Of a stretch of 5,220 nucleotides of DNA, positions 1 to 5,220 are shown piece by piece. Positions within the stretch are counted from its first letter, which is position 1; the number at the start of each line of letters is the position of its first letter. Below the pieces are notes generated by a model. The model saw only the letters and a list, made by a program, of their open reading frames with translations, was not told the origin of the DNA and made no database searches. Where the stretch lies: contig JALZVC010000231.1 of NCBI GenBank assembly GCA_023301205.1, forward strand, positions 1 through 5,220, in the 5' to 3' direction. This stretch comes from Flavobacteriaceae bacterium. GTDB taxonomy: Bacteria > Bacteroidota > Bacteroidia > Flavobacteriales > Flavobacteriaceae. The position numbers were made by a program, and so were the translations under genes.

Positions 1-554
1 CGCTCTACTACGTTATCAAACACCTCTTTATACACAACGTCATCACCACGCTCTAAAAGCTCTTTATAACGTCTCTCTGCACGATGCTTAGCAGATGCAT
101 TCATAAATATTTTAAGATCAGCATCTGGAAAAACGACGGTACCTATATCTCTGCCATCCATCACAATTCCTTTTAATTTTCCTAACTGCTGTTGCTGATG
201 CACTAGTTTTTTTCGAACTTCAGGTACAGTAGCTATAGGACTTACAAAAGAAGAAACTTCAAGTGTTCTAATTTGATTTTCTATATTTACACCATTTAAC
301 AAGACATCTGCTGTTTGATTAGGTTGTGCATTTTCAAAACCAATCGTTATTTGATCTAATGACGCAATTAATTTAGTTTTATCAAAATGAGAAGAAGAAA
401 TAAGTCCATTTTCCATCGAAAAAAATGTAACTGCACGATACATAGCACCAGAATCTAAATAGATGTAGTCAAGATAATCTGCTAATTGTTTTGCAACTGT
501 ACTTTTTCCCGTAGACGAATAGCCATCTATCGCTATAGTAATTTTTCTAATCAT
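1..554 (-). CDS. cmk: Cytidylate kinase (CMP/dCMP kinase), C-terminus cut by window edge
   Basis: Cytosolic nucleoside monophosphate kinase that transfers phosphate from ATP to CMP or dCMP in pyrimidine nucleotide synthesis and salvage. Reading from ATG at 554, 184 codons are visible with no stop before the edge; the family is usually about 220-230 residues, so roughly 40 residues are missing. Seen in the translation: a start MIRKITIAIDG leading into a P-loop GYSSTGKS (residues 11-18), the substrate-site motif LDSGAMYRA (33-41), the CMP-binding insert region (about 50-110), the hallmark DGRDIGTVVFPDADLKIF (133-150), and a basic LID-type segment SAKHRAERR (154-162). The P-loop differs from the common GPAGSGKS form but keeps the essential GKS. 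The ATG overlaps the porQ stop codon by 8 bases (ATGATTAG), which fits translational coupling in one transcript. The identification is firm; only the end is unseen. Confidence 0.96.
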   Translation of the reverse strand, partial: MIRKITIAIDGYSSTGKSTVAKQLADYLDYIYLDSGAMYRAVTFFSMENGLISSSHFDKTKLIASLDQITIGFENAQPNQTADVLLNGVNIENQIRTLEVSSFVSPIATVPEVRKKLVHQQQQLGKLKGIVMDGRDIGTVVFPDADLKIFMNASAKHRAERRYKELLERGDDVVYKEVFDNVVE

Positions 555-1569
555 TAAGATCAATATTGAGTCCTAATTGCCCTGAAGCAGCAGCGTTATT
601 AAATTGAGAATAGGTGTAACTTAATCGAATTTTATTTAATTTAATAGATAATCCCGCACTCAAACCTGCAAAAGATCTTTGTTCTAAAACACGTAACTCT
701 TCACCTCTTCGAAGATTATAACCTAACCGTATGTTAAATCCACCTTCGGGGAAAAGTTCCATACCTAAAATCATGTGACGAAAAGCGTTATTGAAAAGAT
801 TAACATTTTCACGCGTGGTTTCTCCTTCTAGATCAGTAACTTCACGGTTAGTGTTTGAAAAAGCTATTTCCCACTGTTGCAAATTATCCAACGTAAAATG
901 CCATCTAATAGGTATGTTCTCTAGTGTTTGAGAAATCCCGAAGATCACATCAAGTGGTAAACGCTCGAATTGAGTGTCAAAAGGAGTTATCTGAGTACCT
1001 ACGTTACGAGCTACTCCAGAAATATTCAAATCCCATTCTGGATAATAATACAATAGACCTATATCTAGTGCTACCCCAAATGAAGAGTACTGATCTAAGG
1101 TTGAAGATATAAGCTTAAGATTTACACCAACGTGAAAATCTGTCCAAGCTATATTTCTAGCGTGGCCTACAGAAAATGCCACTTCACTTCCGGTAAAACT
1201 AGCAGTAGGCTCGCCATTTTCATCAAAACCATCAAACTGTCCGTAGTTAACATACGTAACACCGGTATGTAACACTTGTGTTCTCCTGTCCCATAAATAG
1301 GCATACGCCGCCGTACCATAATTTACATCACCTAAGAAGTTTGTATAGTTGATCGATAGTTGATTATCCATTTCTGGATTAATAGTCGCTGGATTGAATA
1401 AGCCTTGTAATGGGTCGTAATCATAATTAGTAATTGTTTTACCTCCTAATGCCGCTTGCCTTGGGCTATTTGATAAGTTTAAAAATTGGTAAGTGGCGCG
1501 CCCCCCTATCTGACTGTAGCCTGCAGTTGACATTGCTAATAAAAAAAGAAATATAAAATGCTTCTGCAT
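547..1569 (-). CDS. porQ: Type IX secretion system outer-membrane protein PorQ
   Basis: PorQ is an outer-membrane beta-barrel protein of the type IX secretion system. In the systems studied it belongs to the PorU-PorV-PorQ-PorZ attachment complex, holding PorZ at the surface, where cargo proteins lose their C-terminal sorting signal and are anchored. The product is 340 residues from the ATG at 1569. That start gives a classical signal peptide: MQKH, a hydrophobic run FIFLFLLAM (5-13), then STAGYS with probable cleavage before Gln20. An in-frame ATG six codons upstream (1587) would add MVTKLY ahead of the signal and is less likely. Family-typical segments follow: GGRATYQFLNLSNSPRQAALGG (22-43, conserved N-terminal block), YDYDPLQGLFNPATINPEM (49-67), then alternating aromatic/polar strands up to the C-terminal QLGLNIDLND (331-340), as expected for a barrel. 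No Shine-Dalgarno is present. It is followed directly by cmk with an 8-base overlap. No TonB box or sorting domain is seen. Confidence 0.93.
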   Translation of the reverse strand: MQKHFIFLFLLAMSTAGYSQIGGRATYQFLNLSNSPRQAALGGKTITNYDYDPLQGLFNPATINPEMDNQLSINYTNFLGDVNYGTAAYAYLWDRRTQVLHTGVTYVNYGQFDGFDENGEPTASFTGSEVAFSVGHARNIAWTDFHVGVNLKLISSTLDQYSSFGVALDIGLLYYYPEWDLNISGVARNVGTQITPFDTQFERLPLDVIFGISQTLENIPIRWHFTLDNLQQWEIAFSNTNREVTDLEGETTRENVNLFNNAFRHMILGMELFPEGGFNIRLGYNLRRGEELRVLEQRSFAGLSAGLSIKLNKIRLSYTYSQFNNAAASGQLGLNIDLND

Positions 1570-1675
1570 ATAAAGTTTTGTAACCAATAGTTATAGTAGT
1601 AACGACTGCAATATTAATTTATTTTCAAAAGGTAAAAAAGCTTTTACAAGGTCGATTAATAAAAGGACTACTAAC

Positions 1676-1720
1676 AAAAAACCGCAATTACTATAATTGT
1701 ATTAATTATAGTAATTGCGG
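1676..1720 (-). terminator. Rho-independent terminator of lon
   Basis: A perfect 17-bp inverted repeat occupies 1682-1698 and 1704-1720 (arm CCGCAATTACTATAATT) around a 5-base loop at 1699-1703. Read on the minus strand, the stem ends in GCGG and runs directly into six T residues (1681-1676). It begins 24 bases after the lon stop codon, the right place to end lon transcription and separate it from porQ. On the plus strand the stem is followed by a broken T-rich stretch, so termination in that direction would be weaker, and no plus-strand gene reads into it. Confidence 0.92.
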
Positions 1721-1744
1721 CAGTTTATTTTACGATAATTATGG

Positions 1745-4195
1745 TTAGAGTTTCTTAGCATTCTTTACCTTATCCTTTGTCAATGCTAAGTCAAGAACAT
1801 CACTCATATCTTTAACATAGTGAAAAGTTAATCCTTTTAAGTACTCTGGATTAATCTCTTCAATGTCTCTTTTGTTCTCTTCACACAAGAGAATTTCTTT
1901 TATACGTGCCCTTTTGGCAGCAAGAATTTTTTCTTTAATTCCGCCCACTGGCAATACTTTACCTCTTAAGGTAATCTCACCAGTCATAGCGATACTTTTC
2001 TTTACTTTTCGCTGCGTAAATAAAGACACCAAAGATGTCAACATGGTAATACCGGCACTTGGCCCATCTTTTGGCGTTGCTCCTGCTGGCACATGTAAAT
2101 GCACATTATAATTGCTAAACGCTTCTGAGTCAACTCCTAACTTATCTGCGTTTGCTTTAATATACTCTAAAGCTATAGTAGCAGACTCCTTCATTACTTT
2201 ACCCAGATTACCAGTCATTGTAAGGTTGCCTTTTCCTTTAGATAGTATACTCTCTATAAAAAGAATATCACCTCCTACTCTAGTCCAGGCCAAACCTGTT
2301 ACCACTCCAGCAACGTCGTTGTTTTCATACTTGTTGCGCTCTAGTTTAGGAGAGCCAAGAACATCAATAACAATCTGGTTGTTCACTTTATTTTCATAGG
2401 TATCCTCCATAGCAAGGTTCATTGCCGCATAACGCACCATTTTTGCAATCTGCTTTTCTAGACCACGCACGCCACTTTCTCTTGTATACCCCTCAACTAT
2501 TTTTTCAAGTTGTGGTTTAGGTATTGTCAAATGTTTTTTAGACAAGCCGTGTTCTTTTAATTGTTTAGGTAATAAGTGCTTCTTTGCAATTTCTACCTTT
2601 TCTTCAATGGTGTATCCAGAGACATTGATAATCTCCATACGATCAAGTAATGCGGGCTGTATGGTGTCTAGACGGTTAGAAGTAGCAATAAACATAACTT
2701 TAGAAAGGTCATATCCTAGCTCTAAAAAATTATCGTAGAAAGCATTATTTTGCTCAGGGTCTAATACTTCTAACAACGCAGAAGAAGGATCTCCTTGATT
2801 TCCGCTTGATAATTTATCAATCTCATCTAAAACAAATACAGGATTACTTGTCCCTGCCTTTTTTAAACTTTGAATAATTCTACCAGGCATTGCCCCAATA
2901 TATGTTTTACGGTGTCCTCTAATCTCTGCTTCATCACGCAAACCACCTAAACTAATGCGCACATACTCTCTACCTAAAGATGCTGCAACAGATCTACCTA
3001 ATGAAGTCTTTCCTACTCCGGGAGGCCCATAGAGACAAAGAATAGGCGACTTCATATCATTACGTAATTTAGCTACCGCTAAATACTCTATGATCCGTTT
3101 TTTTACATCTTCTAAGCCGTGATGATCTCTGTCCAGTATTTTCTTTGCGCGTTTTAAATCAAATTTATCCTTGCTAAACTCTTCCCAAGGAAGCTCTAAT
3201 ACCAAATCAAGATAATTGCGTTGTATGCTATACTCCGCTACTTGTGGATTCATGCGTTGCAATTTTGAAATCTCTTTATCAAAATGTTTTTGCACATCTT
3301 CTTTCCATTTTTTAGACTTTGCCCTAGATTTCATTTCTTCAATCTCAGCTTGGCTGCCATTACCACCAAGTTCTTCCTGTATGGTTTTAATTTGCTGATG
3401 TAAAAAGTACTCGCGCTGCTGCTGGCTCATACCTTCTTGTACCTTGGACTGGATGTCATTCTTTAAGGATAGCTTCTGAAATTCTATATTCATATATTTC
3501 AATGCTTGTAATGCTCTATCTTTGAGATTGTTAATCTCAAGAATACGCTGCTTATCTGCTACAGAAATATTTAAATTAGAGCATACAAAGTTGATTAAGA
3601 ACGAATTACTCTCTATATTCTTAATCGCAAATGAAGCCTCGCTAGGTATATTAGGGCTGTCTTTAATAATTTTTAATGCTAATTCTTTAATAGAATCTAT
3701 TATCGCATTAAATTCTTTGTTTTTTTCTGCTGGCCTTGCCTCTGCTACTTCTTTTACCGTAGCAGTCATGTATGGTTCAGTAGATACTACATCTGCCACT
3801 TCAAAACGTTTTTTACCTTGAATAATAACCGTTGTATTCCCGTCTGGCATTTTAAGCACACGAAGAATACGTGCCACTGTTCCTATCGTATTGATATCTT
3901 CAATACCTGGGTTTTCTTTATCCTCATCTTTTTGCGACACAACCCCTATAACTTTACCTGCTTTATTGGTTTCGTTAATCAGTTTTATAGAAGCATCACG
4001 TCCTGCAGTAATAGGCACCACAACACCAGGAAACAACACCGTGTTTCGCAAAGGAAGTATAGGTAAAGTTTCGGGCAAGTTTTCACGCTGCATTTCTTCT
4101 TCATCCTCGGCACTCATTAATGGAATTAAGTCTGCCTCATCTTGCAAATCTTGCAATGACATGCTGTCTAGTGATAATAATTTAGATTTTGACAT
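1745..4195 (-). CDS. lon: ATP-dependent Lon protease (endopeptidase La), LonA type
   Basis: Cytosolic homo-oligomeric AAA+ serine protease that unfolds and degrades damaged or regulatory proteins. From the ATG at 4195 it is 816 residues, the flavobacterial size (E. coli Lon is 784, lacking much of the acidic N-terminal leader). Domains in order: acidic leader (about 1-40), LonA N-terminal substrate-binding domain starting LPETLPILPLRNTVLFPG (about 40-240), a helical coiled-coil region with EGMSQQQREYFLHQQIK (254-270), and the AAA+ module with Walker A GPPGVGKT (390-397), Walker B VFVLDEID (453-460), sensor-1 ATSN (504-507), arginine-finger candidate in LLDRME (Arg519) and sensor-2 GVRGLEKQ (575-582). 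The C-terminal protease domain carries the KDGPSAG motif with catalytic Ser713 and RGKVLPVGGIKEK with Lys756, 43 residues apart as in E. coli. An upstream in-frame ATG at 4213 would add MSLNIY; MSKSK at 4195 matches the flavobacterial Lon start as I recall it. Intact, with no frameshift, and followed by its own terminator. Confidence 0.98.
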   Translation of the reverse strand: MSKSKLLSLDSMSLQDLQDEADLIPLMSAEDEEEMQRENLPETLPILPLRNTVLFPGVVVPITAGRDASIKLINETNKAGKVIGVVSQKDEDKENPGIEDINTIGTVARILRVLKMPDGNTTVIIQGKKRFEVADVVSTEPYMTATVKEVAEARPAEKNKEFNAIIDSIKELALKIIKDSPNIPSEASFAIKNIESNSFLINFVCSNLNISVADKQRILEINNLKDRALQALKYMNIEFQKLSLKNDIQSKVQEGMSQQQREYFLHQQIKTIQEELGGNGSQAEIEEMKSRAKSKKWKEDVQKHFDKEISKLQRMNPQVAEYSIQRNYLDLVLELPWEEFSKDKFDLKRAKKILDRDHHGLEDVKKRIIEYLAVAKLRNDMKSPILCLYGPPGVGKTSLGRSVAASLGREYVRISLGGLRDEAEIRGHRKTYIGAMPGRIIQSLKKAGTSNPVFVLDEIDKLSSGNQGDPSSALLEVLDPEQNNAFYDNFLELGYDLSKVMFIATSNRLDTIQPALLDRMEIINVSGYTIEEKVEIAKKHLLPKQLKEHGLSKKHLTIPKPQLEKIVEGYTRESGVRGLEKQIAKMVRYAAMNLAMEDTYENKVNNQIVIDVLGSPKLERNKYENNDVAGVVTGLAWTRVGGDILFIESILSKGKGNLTMTGNLGKVMKESATIALEYIKANADKLGVDSEAFSNYNVHLHVPAGATPKDGPSAGITMLTSLVSLFTQRKVKKSIAMTGEITLRGKVLPVGGIKEKILAAKRARIKEILLCEENKRDIEEINPEYLKGLTFHYVKDMSDVLDLALTKDKVKNAKKL

Positions 4196-4214
4196 ATATA
4201 TATTTAACGACATT

Positions 4215-4233
4215 GTGTCATAAATGTTGACAC
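4215..4233 (-). promoter_or_regulatory. Perfect inverted repeat upstream of lon, possible operator
   Basis: GTGTCA, seven bases, TGACAC forms a perfect 6+6 palindromic pair. Its lon-proximal edge lies 19 bases before the preferred lon ATG (4195) and one base before the alternative ATG (4213). Another TGTC half-site follows immediately on the lon side at 4210-4213, pairing with GACA of the second arm. The position suits a repressor or activator site, or a 5' UTR hairpin. It does not resemble CIRCE (TTAGCACTC-N9-GAGTGCTAA) or a CtsR site. The function is inferred only from symmetry and position. Confidence 0.4.
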
Positions 4234-4306
4234 GTAGCCTATAGTTTTTATTATTATTTTACCCGGAAACGCTCAAACCTTTAAGTTTTGGGGTATTAGA
4301 ATTCCC

Positions 4307-4324
4307 TTGAATTTTATAATTCAA
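4307..4324. repeat. Short AT-rich hairpin (TTGAATT-N4-AATTCAA)
   Basis: A perfect 7-bp inverted repeat with a 4-base loop. It is not followed by a T-run on either strand, so it is not a standard intrinsic terminator. It shares the TTGAA/TTCAA words with the neighbouring heptamer array at 4340-4402 and may be an outlying part of that repeat region. Confidence 0.4.
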
Positions 4325-4339
4325 TTGTTATGCCAAGCC

Positions 4340-4402
4340 GCTTGAAATTTAAAATTTTAGATTCAAGGTATTCGTTGGTGCTTGGAAGTTCGTCATTGGA
4401 AG
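4340..4402. repeat. Degenerate 7-base-periodic repeat array A
   Basis: Cut into sevens from 4340, the sequence shows related units: ATTTAAA, ATTTTAG and ATTCAAG in succession (4347-4367), then after one divergent unit TTGGTGC and TTGGAAG (4375-4388), one divergent unit, and an exact second TTGGAAG at 4396-4402. The block 4341-4367 also has CTTGAA/TTCAAG ends that can pair. Heptamer arrays of this general kind are common in flavobacterial intergenic DNA as I recall; no function is established from this sequence. Confidence 0.5.
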
Positions 4403-4433
4403 CTTGTCCATGCCTAAATAGCATTGACCACTT

Positions 4434-4613
4434 TTAATTAGTGATTAATATAAAATTACTGTCTCTTTTTTGTCCTTCATCTTTCAATATGTCTGCCCAT
4501 CGTACCTCTTGTAGGAAGTCGAAGCAAATGGTTTTTCTTCTTTCAGCGAAGCGGTATTTCGGGTTTTTAGACTTTAACTGTAAGTTCTTTTTAAATTTTA
4601 TATAATTAGTCAC
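4434..4613 (-). CDS. Unassigned 59-codon open frame, possible gene remnant
   Basis: I do not recognise this product. On the minus strand a frame opens after a stop at 4635-4637 and runs to TAA at 4434-4436. It has no ATG; the only common start is GTG at 4613, giving 59 residues. The translation looks protein-like rather than random: a basic N-terminal half with KSKNPKYRFAERRKTI (15-29 region), then FDFLQEVRWADILKDEGQKR (31-50), which could form an amphipathic helix, and an end of SNFILITN. No signal peptide or membrane segment is visible. It lies between two heptamer repeat arrays and about 240 bases upstream of the lon start on the same strand. It may be the tail of a decayed gene, a small real gene using GTG, or chance in AT-rich DNA; I cannot decide from sequence alone. 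Confidence 0.22.
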   Translation of the reverse strand: MTNYIKFKKNLQLKSKNPKYRFAERRKTICFDFLQEVRWADILKDEGQKRDSNFILITN

Positions 4614-4615
4614 GT

Positions 4616-4664
4616 CTATATTCCGTATGCCTATTCTCTACTAGCTATCCGCTACCTACTATTT
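4616..4664. repeat. Degenerate 7-base-periodic repeat array B
   Basis: Reading in sevens from 4630 to 4664 gives five consecutive units of the form N-CTA-NNN (for example GCTATCC at 4644, GCTACCT at 4651, ACTATTT at 4658), with CTA at the same phase each time. Two more divergent heptamers (4616-4629) extend it to the left. On the minus strand this reads as TAG every seven bases. The unit differs from array A, but the period is the same, and the two arrays bracket the unassigned open frame. Confidence 0.5.
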
Positions 4665-4693
4665 AAAAAGATTAAAACAAATTTTACCAAAAG

Positions 4694-4720
4694 TGTAACA
4701 ATCTGGTTTTACCTTTATCT
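4694..4720 (+). promoter_or_regulatory. Candidate ECF-type promoter of the sigma factor gene
   Basis: TGTAAC at 4694-4699 resembles the AAC-containing -35 element recognised by many ECF sigma factors, and TATCT at 4716-4720 lies 16 bases further on, a usual spacing. Transcription would begin about 15-20 bases before the TTG start at 4745. This would fit autoregulation, which is frequent for ECF genes. The -10 part is weak, and an overlapping TACCTTTA (4710-4717) is a near match to the housekeeping TAnnTTTG element without a convincing TTG partner, so the assignment is tentative. Confidence 0.22.
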
Positions 4721-4744
4721 TTTACTAAACAACCATCAAATTAA

Positions 4745-5220
4745 TTGTCACTAACCATCACCGACATATCTGTTCTTATTTCGCTTTGCAGAAAGGAAAA
4801 CCAACTTGCGCAACTCGAGATCTATAATAGATACAATAAGGCTATGTATAATGTCGCGGTGCGCATTGTAAAAAACACCGCGGAGGCAGAGGACGTAATG
4901 CAAGAATCCTTTATTGCGGCGTTTGACAAAATAGATAGTTTTAAGGGTACGGCGACATTTGGAGCCTGGCTAAAGCGTATTGTCATAAACAACAGTATAT
5001 CGCAATACAAAAAATCTTTAAAATATGTATCTGTAGACGATAACAATGGAATCTCAATCGTTGATAAAATAGAGGAAGATTCTAGTTTTGATATTTACGA
5101 AGCAAATTTTAAAACTGTACAAGCAAGTCAATTAATGCAGGGTTTAAATCAGCTAAACGATAAGTACAGACAAATTATTAGTCTGCATTATATTGAAGGC
5201 TACGATTATGAAGAGATTAG
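4745..5220 (+). CDS. ECF-family RNA polymerase sigma-70 factor, C-terminus cut by window edge
   Basis: Alternative sigma factor of the extracytoplasmic-function group, which directs RNA polymerase to a stress or envelope regulon. The frame gives 158 residues before the edge; such proteins are usually about 170-200 residues. Region 2 spans about residues 22-92: LAQLEIYNRYNKAMYNVAVR, the core-binding motif EAEDVMQESF (47-56), then FKGTATFGAWLKRIVINN (66-83) covering the -10 recognition part. A linker rich in acidic residues (about 96-118) leads to region 4, begun at about 128 with LNQLNDKYRQIISLHYIEGY; the helix-turn-helix is cut after YEEI. The start is inferred as TTG: the frame has a stop at 4742-4744, the first in-frame ATG (4844) would delete the first helix of region 2, and family members carry about 20 residues ahead of QLAQLE. 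No Shine-Dalgarno is visible. A partner anti-sigma factor, if any, would lie beyond the edge. The regulon is unknown. Confidence 0.92.
   Translation, partial: MSLTITDISVLISLCRKENQLAQLEIYNRYNKAMYNVAVRIVKNTAEAEDVMQESFIAAFDKIDSFKGTATFGAWLKRIVINNSISQYKKSLKYVSVDDNNGISIVDKIEEDSSFDIYEANFKTVQASQLMQGLNQLNDKYRQIISLHYIEGYDYEEI

Larger units (their letters stand above)
4196..4744. other. Divergent intergenic region between lon and the sigma factor gene
   Basis: This stretch of about 550 bases separates two genes transcribed away from each other, so it must carry both promoters. It is AT-rich, with no RNA gene, no insertion-sequence ends and no open frame that I recognise. It holds a lon-proximal inverted repeat, a small hairpin, two degenerate heptamer arrays and an unassigned 59-codon frame, each listed separately. 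The clear Bacteroidota housekeeping promoter (TTG, about 19-21 bases, TAnnTTTG) was looked for upstream of lon and not found in a convincing form. Confidence 0.8.

Noticed and set aside
924..1112. 62-codon plus-strand open frame inside porQ
   Set aside because: Antisense to a confidently identified gene, with no domain and no separate support.
1632..1647. Palindrome GTAAAA-N4-TTTTAC upstream of porQ
   Set aside because: Only A/T-rich arms around AGCT, easily expected by chance in this composition; no half-site repeats nearby.
1625..1670. Housekeeping promoter for porQ (TACCTTTTG on the minus strand near 1626-1634)
   Set aside because: The spacing inside the element is one base too long for TAnnTTTG and there is no TTG at the expected distance upstream, so it is not called.
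3891..4223. 110-codon plus-strand open frame opposite the lon N-terminus, and other plus-strand frames within 1863-4066
   Set aside because: All lie antisense to the intact lon coding sequence, have no recognisable domains, and are explained as shadows of the lon codon pattern.
4330..4437. 35-codon plus-strand frame starting MPSRLKFKILDSRYS
   Set aside because: It is largely a translation of the heptamer array at 4340-4402, a common cause of spurious small proteins in flavobacteria; no independent coding evidence.
4196..4744. tRNA, riboswitch, CRISPR array or insertion-sequence ends in the intergenic region
   Set aside because: No cloverleaf, conserved riboswitch core, identical spaced repeats or terminal inverted repeats with target duplications were seen.
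4822..5046. 74-codon minus-strand open frame opposite the ECF sigma gene
   Set aside because: Antisense to a clear sigma-factor coding sequence; its hydrophobic stretches come from the complementary strand of that gene.

Overview
The window looks like chromosomal DNA of a flavobacterium (phylum Bacteroidota, probably family Flavobacteriaceae). The evidence is an AT-rich composition, a type IX secretion protein (PorQ) found only in this phylum, a cytidylate kinase and a Lon protease with flavobacterial-style sequences, and gene starts without Shine-Dalgarno motifs. The genus cannot be fixed from the sequence alone.

Layout from left to right. Positions 1-554 (minus strand) hold cmk, cytidylate kinase, whose C-terminal end lies outside the window. 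It overlaps by 8 bases the end of porQ (547-1569, minus), so the two genes probably form a porQ-cmk transcription unit. A gap of about 175 bases follows and contains a strong intrinsic terminator (1676-1720) that ends lon transcription. The ATP-dependent protease gene lon fills 1745-4195 (minus) and is complete, with all AAA+ and serine-lysine protease motifs. From 4196 to 4744 there is a divergent intergenic stretch of about 550 bases with no recognised gene. It holds a perfect GTGTCA-N7-TGACAC inverted repeat just upstream of lon, a small hairpin, two degenerate 7-base-periodic repeat arrays, and between the arrays an open frame of 59 codons without an ATG. From 4745 (plus) to the right edge is the first 158 codons of an ECF-type RNA polymerase sigma factor that appears to start with TTG.

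Functionally this is mostly a housekeeping neighbourhood: nucleotide metabolism (cmk), cell-surface anchoring of secreted proteins (porQ), protein quality control (lon) and an envelope- or stress-type transcription regulator (ECF sigma). No mobile element, CRISPR array, RNA gene or defence system is visible. The least explained part is 4215-4744. I see no convincing evidence for an undescribed multi-gene system; the most interesting items are the lon-proximal inverted repeat and the heptamer arrays flanking the small open frame.
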